Source: an uncultured Clostridium sp.
GTDB taxonomy: Bacteria > Bacillota > Clostridia > Christensenellales > Borkfalkiaceae
Reading direction: 5' to 3'
Assembly (NCBI GenBank): GCA_900555925.1
Contig: USMU01000019.1
Location: 1 to 24,847 of the forward strand
DNA length: 24,847 bases
The number at the start of each line of letters is the position of its first letter. The first letter of the stretch is position 1. A model generated the notes under the pieces. That model saw only the letters and a list, made by a program, of their open reading frames with translations, ran no database searches and was not told where the DNA came from. Position numbers and translations under genes: made by a program. Positions 8,350-16,075 of the stretch are shown piece after piece.

Positions 8350-8370
8350 AAAAGGGCGGAATCCCCTTTT
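8350..8370. terminator. Weak hairpin between the two GH3 genes
   Basis: AAAAGGG (8350-8356) and CCCTTTT (8364-8370) form a 7-bp stem with a 7-nt loop, about 30 nt after the stop of the upstream GH3 gene. The T-run is only four long and lies in the stem, so it may be a leaky terminator or a processing hairpin that lowers expression of the next gene. Confidence 0.4.
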
Positions 8371-8400
8371 ACGGAAGAGTGTGTACCGACCATGGGCGCG

Positions 8401-11373
8401 TTACCCTTGTTCGGAAGAGTCCGCACCGTCCGCGGACGTATCGTCGGGCGAGCCCGCCTTGCGTTTCCTGGCGGCGCGCACGAACACGAAGATACCCGTG
8501 CCGACTGCGATTCCGCCCAAAATGCTTTCCACCGTTATGGCGATGACCTGCCATATCGGCATTTTATAGCCGATAATGTTTCCGTTCATCGCGTTGGAGT
8601 TCACGACCGTATACAGAATGTTCTTCGCCGCCTTCCGAAGCACCGTGACGTCGGCGGCGCTGCTCGCGTTCTCCGCGCCGTTCCAGAACCGCGTGCTGGA
8701 CAAATTGAGATCTCCGCCCGCATACGCCATTTGCTTACAGTTCATGTAATAATTCGTATTGAAATCGGAGATGACGAAGCCGTTGAAGCCCCATTCGTCC
8801 CTTAAAACCGTCGTCAGAAGGCGATAGTCGCCGCCCGCCCAGACCGTTCCGATTCTCGTGAACGAGCTCATGACCGCGCTCGCTTTGCCGTCGCTTTCCT
8901 TTATGGCGATTTCAAACGCTTTCAGATACAATTCCCGCAGGGACTGTTCGTCCAGCCAATTCACGAGCCCCGAGACGGAACGCTTGGTCTCCTGCTCGTT
9001 TACGGCAAAGTGCTTTATCGTCATATATACGCCCTTATCCGCCGCGCCTTCGATTTCCTTCGCCGCGCAGATGCCCGTCAGGTAGCTGTCCTCCGAGAAA
9101 TATTCTCCGTTTCTGCCGCCGAAGGGGCTTCTGTGAATGTTCGCGCCGGGAGCGTACAGGCCCGAATAGGGATAGCCGCCCGACTCCATATTGCCCCAAA
9201 TTCCTTCGTCGCCGATGGAGGAGCCCATCTGATAGAGGACCTCTTTATTCCAGCTGCTCGAAAGAACCACTTCGCTGCAATACACGCAGGTATTCGTCAC
9301 GAGATCTTTCTGAATGAAGTTCGTAAAGCCCGAGGGACCGTCCGTGTCTATCGTCAGCGGCTTCCCGATTCCGAGCACCGCCACGCTGTGGAAGCACCCG
9401 TCGTTGAACAGGCTACCGAGATCGGCTATGGTGAGCTGATTTAAGAGCTGTTCCCAGCGAGGGTCGTCATAGCTTACCCTGCCGACGAAATTTCCGTCCT
9501 CGTCATAGAGCAAATCGCGGAGCGTCAACGGCGTTTCGGAAACGACGCCCTGTTCGGGCATGGTATAGGAATCCGATTCGGGATTGTTGCTCTTTGTGGA
9601 CGTCAGTGCCGAGATGAGTTCGTCGGAAGCGGCCTTGTCCGCGTCGGTCGCCTTCCGAGGCCACGTGCCCGCAAAATCCGAACGGGACAGTCTCTCCGTG
9701 ACCAATCCCTCCTCCGCGTCGGAGAAAAGATTTTCGATTTTCGTATCCGTGTCGGGATCGTTTTCATAGCGGATTCCGTCCGCGCCGACCGTAAACGGGA
9801 TTTCCGCGAAATCGTCGTGCGCGTCGAAGGAAACGAACATCGTATAATTCCCGCTATCCAGTTCGTAACCGACAAAGCCGTTTTCGTTCGCGTCCGAATA
9901 GTCGTAAGACGCCACGTCGTACGGCGTAAAAGTGAGCGTGATTTCACAGGAATTCGGCTTATCCTTTCCGTCCGCCGCGTCCTCGGGGTGTGCGGCGTTT
10001 TCCGATGCGGGATAAAGCTCGGGCGTCTTTTCAAAGCCGCACAATACCTTATACGCCTTTTCGATTCCGCCTTTCGTATAGGGCGCGCCACAATACATCT
10101 GCACGACGTCTTTGCCCGGGTATCTGCCCGTATTCGTCACTTTCACCGTGACGGTATAGGAGCCGTCCTCCGATATTTCCTTGCCGTTCAGCGAGGAATC
10201 GTCCACGATTTCCCACGAAAACGACGTATAGGACAGGCCGTAGCCGAAGGGATAGACGACCGCGGAATCATAATCGAAGTCCGCATAATTCCCCTGTTCC
10301 GCTTCGTACCACGCCGTTTCGTAATAGCGATAGCCGACGTAGATGCCCTCCTCGTACTGGCTGAACCAATAGGATCTGTCCGAGGAATCCTTCTTATCGT
10401 ACACATTGGCCGTATAGCCGAAATTATTATAAGACGGGTCTTTCGTGAAATCCGCCGCGTACGTATCCGCGGTATGCCCCGAAGGGGTGACCTCCCCGCT
10501 TAAAATTCTGCCGAGAGACATGATTCCCGAAGCGCCCGGCGCACCGATCCAAAGACAGGCGTCGATGTCGCCGTATGTACCGTCTTCCACGAAATTTAGC
10601 TCCATCGCGTGCGAACTGTTGATGACCACCACTACTTTTTCAAACACGTTCGTCACCTGTCTCAACAATTCCTGCTCGTTGGGATCGAGTTCGAGATAAT
10701 GGCGGTCGGGATCGTCCGAAGAGGTTTTCGGAAGGTCGAAGCCCTCCCCGCCCGCACGGGAAAAGACCACGATTGCCGCGTCGGAATATCCCGCATACGA
10801 CGCCGTTATATTGTTGGAAACATAGGAGCTGTACGGCGTTTCTCCCGTACTCATCATGACTTCTTCTCCGTTGTCCAGATCGTCCGAATTTTCGCCCCTG
10901 CCGCTTCCGGATTTCTTATCGTCGTCATAAAAGCTCTTCAAGGTCGGATTGTATTCAAACCCCGCCGCCTCTAAGCTCTCATACAGCGTCTTTGCATTCG
11001 AAAGGTTGCCCGCGCTCGAACCCGTCCCCCCGTAAACGAGGTTTACAGAGCTCTTTCCGAACACGCTCACCTTGCTGCCCTCCGCGAGCGGAAGGGCATT
11101 ATTCGCGTTCTTCAACAGCACCGAGCCTTCTTCGCAAAACCACTCGTTATAGCTGTTCGCAAGGTCATAGGCTTCCTGTTTGCTCTGCGCCTCGGGAACA
11201 TACGGAGAATCCACGTCGTCGCCGTAGACGGGACGCTCAGAACCGAGCGCCATGACGATCGGCTTATAAAATACCCCGAAGGCCAAAACGTCTACGACGA
11301 TCACCAAAACCACAAACGTCACCGCCGATATGAACCAAGCCTTTATACTCTTGAATGAAAACCATTTTTTCAT
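8401..11373 (-). CDS. Membrane-tethered GH3 beta-glycosidase with reversed domain order
   Basis: A 990-residue family 3 glycosidase held by membrane helices at both ends: one at about 13-36 after MKKWFSFKSIKAW, and one at about 945-967 followed by a basic then acidic tail, so the catalytic part should sit outside the cell. Domains run in reversed order: GH3 C-terminal domain first (EEGSVLLKNANNALPL near 80, GGEGFD with candidate acid/base Glu210), an FnIII-like domain (about 370-520; PFGYGLSYTSF, VTNTGRYPGKDVVQ), then the barrel (about 630-940; IDTDGPSGF, GPGANIHRSPFGGRNGEYFSED, KHFAVNEQE, GFVISDF). The nucleophile is Asp870, and all core residues I can judge are intact. It starts 25 nt after the InlB/CBM lipoprotein gene, so the two share a transcript. 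It is a clear paralogue of the larger GH3 downstream but lacks that protein's Ig and InlB tail. Substrate is not readable. Confidence 0.93.
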   Translation of the reverse strand: MKKWFSFKSIKAWFISAVTFVVLVIVVDVLAFGVFYKPIVMALGSERPVYGDDVDSPYVPEAQSKQEAYDLANSYNEWFCEEGSVLLKNANNALPLAEGSKVSVFGKSSVNLVYGGTGSSAGNLSNAKTLYESLEAAGFEYNPTLKSFYDDDKKSGSGRGENSDDLDNGEEVMMSTGETPYSSYVSNNITASYAGYSDAAIVVFSRAGGEGFDLPKTSSDDPDRHYLELDPNEQELLRQVTNVFEKVVVVINSSHAMELNFVEDGTYGDIDACLWIGAPGASGIMSLGRILSGEVTPSGHTADTYAADFTKDPSYNNFGYTANVYDKKDSSDRSYWFSQYEEGIYVGYRYYETAWYEAEQGNYADFDYDSAVVYPFGYGLSYTSFSWEIVDDSSLNGKEISEDGSYTVTVKVTNTGRYPGKDVVQMYCGAPYTKGGIEKAYKVLCGFEKTPELYPASENAAHPEDAADGKDKPNSCEITLTFTPYDVASYDYSDANENGFVGYELDSGNYTMFVSFDAHDDFAEIPFTVGADGIRYENDPDTDTKIENLFSDAEEGLVTERLSRSDFAGTWPRKATDADKAASDELISALTSTKSNNPESDSYTMPEQGVVSETPLTLRDLLYDEDGNFVGRVSYDDPRWEQLLNQLTIADLGSLFNDGCFHSVAVLGIGKPLTIDTDGPSGFTNFIQKDLVTNTCVYCSEVVLSSSWNKEVLYQMGSSIGDEGIWGNMESGGYPYSGLYAPGANIHRSPFGGRNGEYFSEDSYLTGICAAKEIEGAADKGVYMTIKHFAVNEQETKRSVSGLVNWLDEQSLRELYLKAFEIAIKESDGKASAVMSSFTRIGTVWAGGDYRLLTTVLRDEWGFNGFVISDFNTNYYMNCKQMAYAGGDLNLSSTRFWNGAENASSAADVTVLRKAAKNILYTVVNSNAMNGNIIGYKMPIWQVIAITVESILGGIAVGTGIFVFVRAARKRKAGSPDDTSADGADSSEQG

Positions 11374-11398
11374 GATACATTTCCCTGTTCAGAAACTT

Positions 11399-12505
11399 TT
11401 ATTCGTCATAATTCCCCGAAACCGGATAGCCTTCGCCCCAAGAAAGTTCTCCGTCCGCCGTCGCAACCTTGATGCAATCCACGCAGGGGCCGAAGGCTTT
11501 CGTCGTTCCGCCCATGGACGTCGAATTGTTCACGATGAGCTTTATCACGTTATCGCCCTCTTTCAGATTTACCTTGGAAGAAATGAGATAATCTTCAAAC
11601 GGAAGGTAGGCAGAATAGCTGTCCACGCCCTGCGCCGCGTTTTCAAACGTAATGTCGCTGTAATTGTACAGCGTACCGTTTACGGAAACCTGATAGGTGT
11701 CTCCGTTGATGGTAAACCCGCCGTATGCGGCCGAAAGACGAAGATACAGCGTCGCGTCGCTCGTCGCCTCCGTCGCATTGATGTGAAATTCCAGCGTCGT
11801 CTGATATTCCCCGCCGTCCTTCGCATACTGGCCCATTACATAGTAACCGTTGCTGGCGCCGTTGCCGCGGCGGTCATAAACGATGAAATCCGTCCCCGTG
11901 ACCGTCCCCGAATAGACGGGACTTCTCAAACCCTTAAAATTTATGTCTTCCGCTTCAAACGCGGTGAGCGTCGCCCAACGCGCATACAGCGTCACGTTTC
12001 CCTCGATTTTATGACCGAACACGTATTCCTCCGTAAATTCCGCGTCCGAATACCAGCCGTAAAACACATAGCCTTCCCATTCGGGCTGCTCGGGTTCGTT
12101 GACGCGCTTTCCTTCTTCCAGCTCGCGCTCGAACGCTTCTTCGCCGTTATTGTAATTATAGGTGACTGTATAGTACGTCTTGCTCAAATCTTTCCAATCC
12201 GCGTATACCGTGATGTCTTCCGTGACCGCGCCGAAGTCGTAAAGATTTACTAATTCCTCGTCCGTATACCAGCCCAAAAGCTCGAAACCGCTGCGCTCGA
12301 CTTCGGGGGCCGTGGCCTTTTCGCCCGCTTTCACCGACTGCGTTATGTTTTCTCCGCCTTCGTAGTTGACGTCGAACGTGACGGTGTAACTGTCGGAGGG
12401 CGTCTCCGAGCTTTCCTCCCCTTCGCCGCAACCCGCAAGGCAGACAATTCCGATGGACAGCGTCATGACCAGCGCCATCAATACGTCAAAAAACTTCTTC
12501 CGCAT
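11399..12505 (-). CDS. Lipoprotein with two InlB B-repeats and a CBM6/35-like module
   Basis: A 368-residue exported lipoprotein. The signal peptide ends in the lipobox LAGC with Cys26 as the lipidated residue, followed by an acidic linker. Two InlB/Listeria-Bacteroides B-repeats follow (about 40-104 and 112-187), each of the form YTVTF or YTVTY ... GY/GF ... GWY ... ITVYADW or VTLYARW. The remainder (189-358) starts FEAEDINFKG and contains GYYVMGQY, TLYLRLSAAYGG, LKEGDNVIKLIV and GPCVDCIKV, the layout of a CBM6/CBM35 jelly-roll carbohydrate-binding module. It has no catalytic domain, so a role in sugar binding or in presenting glycan to the co-transcribed GH3 enzymes is likely. AAGGAG lies 8 nt before the ATG at 12505, and the promoter at 12564-12592 makes it the first gene of the unit. 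Confidence 0.9.
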   Translation of the reverse strand: MRKKFFDVLMALVMTLSIGIVCLAGCGEGEESSETPSDSYTVTFDVNYEGGENITQSVKAGEKATAPEVERSGFELLGWYTDEELVNLYDFGAVTEDITVYADWKDLSKTYYTVTYNYNNGEEAFERELEEGKRVNEPEQPEWEGYVFYGWYSDAEFTEEYVFGHKIEGNVTLYARWATLTAFEAEDINFKGLRSPVYSGTVTGTDFIVYDRRGNGASNGYYVMGQYAKDGGEYQTTLEFHINATEATSDATLYLRLSAAYGGFTINGDTYQVSVNGTLYNYSDITFENAAQGVDSYSAYLPFEDYLISSKVNLKEGDNVIKLIVNNSTSMGGTTKAFGPCVDCIKVATADGELSWGEGYPVSGNYDE

Positions 12506-12563
12506 CTTTTAACTCCTTATTTAGTGATTGAATTTCGGCACGACTCCTGCCGATGCTACGCAA

Positions 12564-12592
12564 ATTATAAAACAAAACCACTACCGATTCAA
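12564..12592 (-). promoter_or_regulatory. Promoter of the lipoprotein-GH3 unit
   Basis: On the minus strand TTGAAT (12592-12587), a 17-nt spacer and a perfect TATAAT (12569-12564). The predicted start near 12557 leaves a leader of about 52 nt. The -35 box has the same TTGAAT form as that of the MBOAT operon at 4243-4248. Confidence 0.78.
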
Positions 12593-12602
12593 TATTTCGG
12601 TA
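12582..12602. promoter_or_regulatory. Inverted repeat overlapping the -35 box, possible operator
   Basis: TACCGA (12582-12587) and TCGGTA (12597-12602) form 6-bp inverted arms around a 9-nt A/T-rich centre. The left arm ends inside the -35 box of the lipoprotein-GH3 promoter. The position suits repression by a dimeric regulator reacting to the sugar, but no regulator gene is adjacent and I saw no second copy. Confidence 0.4.
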
Positions 12603-12654
12603 ACGGACTGCTCATTCAAAGGACAAACGGATTTCCGACTGCACGAAATGTCTC

Positions 12655-14478
12655 TCAACCGCTACAAACGGCAGTATGACAAAAGGGAGCAGATTTTTCT
12701 GCTCCCTTTTGTTCCTCCTTTCCGTTTTCCCGAAAATATCGCTCGATGTCGCCGATCAGCCGTTCCGTCCTGACCGCAACGCCGCGGTCGTTCAGATGAT
12801 AGTTCGTATCGTAAAAATATTCGCCCGTAAAGAGATAATCCTCCGCGCGGGAAATCACCGGTATATCGGGACTAATCCCCGCACGGATTTTTGACTCAAA
12901 GCCATCCCACACGCGAGCGCTCTTTTCCTCCGCACTTAATCCGCGGAGATTGACGGGGGAAAACGAAAACAGCACTCTTCCGCCGTTCGATTCGATTTTT
13001 CCGTAATATTCTTTCAGATTCCCGCAGGAAACGTCCGTCACGTACTCCGTGCAATACGTATAACCTTCCGTATAGCTCACGTCTTTCCCGCCGGGACGGA
13101 CTCTCGCAATGTCTCCGAATTCGTTATAGGCGTCGATATAATCTTCGTAGCTCCCCTCCTCCATTTCCATTCGGCCCTTATTGTACGTACAAAACGCCGC
13201 CAGAAGTCCGCCGATCGATTCCGCGTCCGCATACGAAATCAGATCGTAATTGCCCTCCGCCATCACGAACATCCTGTGCTCCGCGCGCAAAACGTACATC
13301 AGCTGGTAAAAGCCCGCTACCTCCGGCGCGTGAACGACGACGTCGCCTTCCCCGATAAACCGAGAAATACAGTCGAATTGAAACGCCGCGTTCGTGCCCC
13401 CGATGACTCCCATGTTCAGCACGGTATATTCGCCGCCGAAAAATTCATATACCGTTCGGGAATCGAGGCCGTAAGAAAAACTGCACCCCGAAAAAAATAT
13501 CATCTTCTTTTCGTCCGCCGATAAAATGAGGCGGTCCATCATGTCCGCAAACCACGCGATTTCGTTTCCCGTCTGATACCGCGGCTTTTCGACCGCATTG
13601 ATATATACCCTCGAAAACGTATTGTCGCGGAACGTCTCGTCGGAAATTTCCGTCACTCCGTCCGAAAAATACAGATTCTCAAAACGACAATTCCGAAAAC
13701 TGTCGGCCGCCGCCCGTTCCAGCGTATACGGAAGCACGACCATAGAAGCAGAGATCCCGTCCGCAAAACCCGAAGAAAGCCCGACGACTTCCTTTCCGTC
13801 TATCTCCCAAGGAATGACAAAACTATCCCGATTTTTTTCTCCCGAATATCCCGTCAGCGAGATTCCGCCTTCCGTATCTTCCCAAAAATATTCCCCTTCC
13901 GACCATTCCGCCCACTCCGCATACAGAACCAACGTCGAATCGCCCGGCGTCGCGCGGCTCCCGAGGCCGATATGCTCGCCGCTTCCGTCCGCCCGCGTAT
14001 TCCAGCCGATTTGGGAATATCCCTCCCGATATATTCGGTCCGTTCCAAGCTCCGTATTCGCGCGGAGGTGATGTTCCAGCGTATAGTCCTCTATATAATA
14101 GTCCTCCTCCGAGCCGTCCAGAAATTTCCCGCCGTTCAGATCGTAACGAATACTCCCCGCCAGCCCCGCCGTTTCAATGTGCACGAACGCGGGATAGCGG
14201 ATATTCCTCAAAGTCAAAACCGTGACGTCTCCCTCCGTCGTATAAGAATAATCCCCGTAATCGCAGGATTGAAAGGAAAATCCCTCCAAAATGCGAAGCT
14301 CGACCCGTAAATCTTCCCCGCGCTTTACCTTAAAAAAATTTTGCTCGGTCTCGTATTCTTCTCCCGATTCGATCGTCACCGAAACCGCCGCGTTTATACC
14401 GCCCGCACCGTTACAGCCGCAAAAAAATACCAACGGCAGAAAAAACGCAACAGCAAACGAAATAAGGCGCTTAATCAT
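12655..14478 (-). CDS. Exported protein: InlB repeat, BspA-type repeats and C-terminal SGNH domain
   Basis: A 607-residue exported protein, probably a lipoprotein (signal LVFFCGC, Cys22 best placed). After an unrecognised beta-rich stretch (30-108) come one InlB-type repeat (109-189), BspA-type leucine-rich repeats (about 200-300; FVIPWEIDGKEV, VTEISDETFRDNTF) and an SGNH/DltD-AlgX-like domain (325-585). There FFSGCSFSYG places the nucleophile at Ser333, and YFYDTNYHLNDRG gives Asp557 and His561. SGNH partners of MBOATs transfer acetyl groups to polysaccharide or hydrolyse esters. The ATG at 14478 overlaps the end of the first SGNH gene by 8 nt (ATGATTAA) with GGGAGA upstream. The last 20 or so residues (KGAEKSAPFCHTAVCSG) look non-homologous and are encoded by and beyond a terminator-like hairpin, so the original stop may have been lost. 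Confidence 0.85.
   Translation of the reverse strand: MIKRLISFAVAFFLPLVFFCGCNGAGGINAAVSVTIESGEEYETEQNFFKVKRGEDLRVELRILEGFSFQSCDYGDYSYTTEGDVTVLTLRNIRYPAFVHIETAGLAGSIRYDLNGGKFLDGSEEDYYIEDYTLEHHLRANTELGTDRIYREGYSQIGWNTRADGSGEHIGLGSRATPGDSTLVLYAEWAEWSEGEYFWEDTEGGISLTGYSGEKNRDSFVIPWEIDGKEVVGLSSGFADGISASMVVLPYTLERAAADSFRNCRFENLYFSDGVTEISDETFRDNTFSRVYINAVEKPRYQTGNEIAWFADMMDRLILSADEKKMIFFSGCSFSYGLDSRTVYEFFGGEYTVLNMGVIGGTNAAFQFDCISRFIGEGDVVVHAPEVAGFYQLMYVLRAEHRMFVMAEGNYDLISYADAESIGGLLAAFCTYNKGRMEMEEGSYEDYIDAYNEFGDIARVRPGGKDVSYTEGYTYCTEYVTDVSCGNLKEYYGKIESNGGRVLFSFSPVNLRGLSAEEKSARVWDGFESKIRAGISPDIPVISRAEDYLFTGEYFYDTNYHLNDRGVAVRTERLIGDIERYFRENGKEEQKGAEKSAPFCHTAVCSG
12681..12710 (-). terminator. Intrinsic terminator-like hairpin lying inside the end of the coding sequence
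   Basis: AAAAGGGAGCAG (12681-12692) and CTGCTCCCTTTT (12699-12710) form a perfect 12-bp stem with a 6-nt loop, in the A-stem-T form typical of Bacillota terminators. On the minus strand the T-run is four long and then reads GTCAT, so efficiency is uncertain. The reading frame of the second SGNH gene runs through it to a stop at 12655, 23 nt further on. Confidence 0.7.
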
Positions 14479-15916
14479 ATTTTTTCAGTCTCCCGTCATT
14501 ATAGTAGCTCCAAAAATAGTTCCCCGCATATTTTCCGTAGGCAGACGACGGGACATAAATTTTACACCCCTCCGCACCTTCCAGCAATCCGTATCCGACG
14601 CTTATCTTCGCGGGATCTTCGTTCTCGATGATCAGTTTTTCGAGCGCGGTACACCCGAAAAACGAACGGTCGGGAACAGAGGTAATATTCTCTTGCAGCG
14701 TCACGCCGACTAAATTTTTATTCCCCGAAAAAACCTCCGCCGTAAAAGACGAAACCCTTATTCCGTTCACCGAATACGGGACAATTACCTCTTTCAGCTT
14801 TTTTCCCGCCTCCGTCATTCCCGTTATCCGATAACATCCGTCCTCGTCGATTTCATACAAAAACGCGGACGCATAGTCGTTATTCCCCTCGCCCGCAATT
14901 TCGTCCTCGGGAATCTCCGGCTTTTCCGGCAGGGGAATTTCCGTCGGAGCGGAAATTTTCAAAAGATTTTTGATGTCTTCCAAAAGCTGCACGCTCCTGA
15001 CCGTCATTCCCGACGCATTCAGATGAAAATTGGAATCGTAAAACCATTCCGCGTCCATGATATAGTCGTTCGGGTCGCTGATGATTTCAAATCTTAATTC
15101 CTCCGCCAAAAAATCGTAAAACTCCTCCACACTTTCTGCGGAAGAATCGGAAATCCCCAGCCTGTTCATCGGCGCAAACGAAAAATACATCGTTGCTCCC
15201 TTGCGCGAAACAGCCTCGGAATAGTCGTTTACATATTCCAAAAAATCCGCGGTGAACAGACTCGCGTCGAGGTGAATCGGATTATTCGCGTCGTACAGTC
15301 CTTTCATGACGTTATACTCCCTGCCCTCCGCGCGCATTACGCAATCTTCGTCGAACGACGCTTTTGCGTAAACGCCGCTCGGCTCCGCACCCTTTCCGCT
15401 TACAAAATAAGAATACTTCTCCTGCACATATCCCGGGAAACAACCTATCATCGACTCGATATTCTCCGACTTTATCCCCTTTAACAACGATATGTCGCCG
15501 TCCACGCACCGCCACATCTCCTGTCCCGAAAAATACGTACTCAAAGACTGAGGATAAAGCTCGGGAGATAAAATCACGAGGTCGTCTGCTCCTATTTCAT
15601 CGAGGGCAAGATCCAGCATCGCTTTTGTTCCGACGGCTCCGTACAGACCGAAATTGCATACCGTATAGTCCGTTCCGCAACGGGAAAGCTCCTCCTCTAT
15701 CAAAGCCGAATCGACACCGAAGGCAATATTGGACGTACCGATTACGACAATCTTTTTCCCCGCCGTCTCTTTGAGCCTAGAATACATGGCTCCGAGCTCG
15801 GCATAATATGTATCCGAAAATTGGGCCGGCAAAATAAAGCCCGTCAACAAAAAAAACAACGGGACGCAAAGAAAACATAACGCGATTGCTCCCGCAGTAA
15901 AAATTTTTCTCTTCAT
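14471..15916 (-). CDS. Membrane-anchored SGNH (DltD/AlgX-like) protein with C-terminal BspA-type repeats
   Basis: A 481-residue protein with one N-terminal membrane segment (about 5-30), an extracytoplasmic SGNH fold and a leucine-rich tail. VVIGTSNIAFGVDS places the nucleophile at Ser62; a long helical middle follows, then FSFAPMNRLG and WFYDSNFHLNASG with Asp294 and His298. After a Pro/Glu-rich linker (323-345) come BspA-type LRR_5 repeats (about 350-460; ITSVPDRSFFGCTALEKLII). Such domains occur as partners of MBOAT acyltransferases, so acetyl transfer to, or ester removal from, a surface glycan is the likely role; the MBOAT itself is 11 kb away. GGAGG lies 4 nt before the ATG. It is first in a two-gene operon and shares its core with the next gene, but with the repeats at the opposite end. 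Confidence 0.87.
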   Translation of the reverse strand: MKRKIFTAGAIALCFLCVPLFFLLTGFILPAQFSDTYYAELGAMYSRLKETAGKKIVVIGTSNIAFGVDSALIEEELSRCGTDYTVCNFGLYGAVGTKAMLDLALDEIGADDLVILSPELYPQSLSTYFSGQEMWRCVDGDISLLKGIKSENIESMIGCFPGYVQEKYSYFVSGKGAEPSGVYAKASFDEDCVMRAEGREYNVMKGLYDANNPIHLDASLFTADFLEYVNDYSEAVSRKGATMYFSFAPMNRLGISDSSAESVEEFYDFLAEELRFEIISDPNDYIMDAEWFYDSNFHLNASGMTVRSVQLLEDIKNLLKISAPTEIPLPEKPEIPEDEIAGEGNNDYASAFLYEIDEDGCYRITGMTEAGKKLKEVIVPYSVNGIRVSSFTAEVFSGNKNLVGVTLQENITSVPDRSFFGCTALEKLIIENEDPAKISVGYGLLEGAEGCKIYVPSSAYGKYAGNYFWSYYNDGRLKKYD

Positions 15917-15970
15917 ACCGCCTCCGCAAGCCAGAATTTCGGCATAACTTTCTCCGCTCTTTCTCCTTCT

Positions 15971-15998
15971 ATTGTAAAAGAGGAAAAATAAACGTCAA
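15971..15998 (-). promoter_or_regulatory. Promoter of the SGNH gene pair
   Basis: TTGACG (15998-15993), a 16-nt T-rich spacer and TACAAT (15976-15971) on the minus strand. The predicted start near 15964 gives a leader of about 48 nt. It lies just after the terminator of the two-component genes. Confidence 0.72.
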
Positions 15999-16040
15999 GA
16001 ACTTTTTCCCGAACGGGCGTTAATCGCGGACGAACGGCAC

Positions 16041-16075
16041 AAAAAAAGAGGCACGATTCTGCTTCATGCCTCTTT
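16041..16075 (-). terminator. Intrinsic terminator of the two-component operon, overlapping the stop codon
   Basis: AAAGAGGCA (16045-16053) and TGCCTCTTT (16067-16075) form a 9-bp stem with a 13-nt loop; on the minus strand the T-run ending at 16041 is seven long. The first arm encodes the last residues (KEA) of the response regulator and the TGA stop lies in the loop. Confidence 0.88.

Noticed and set aside
11330..12253. A 307-codon plus-strand frame opposite the lipoprotein gene, and a similar one at 21536-22459 opposite degV
   Set aside because: Both are Arg/His/Phe-rich antisense shadows without ribosome binding sites or family resemblance.
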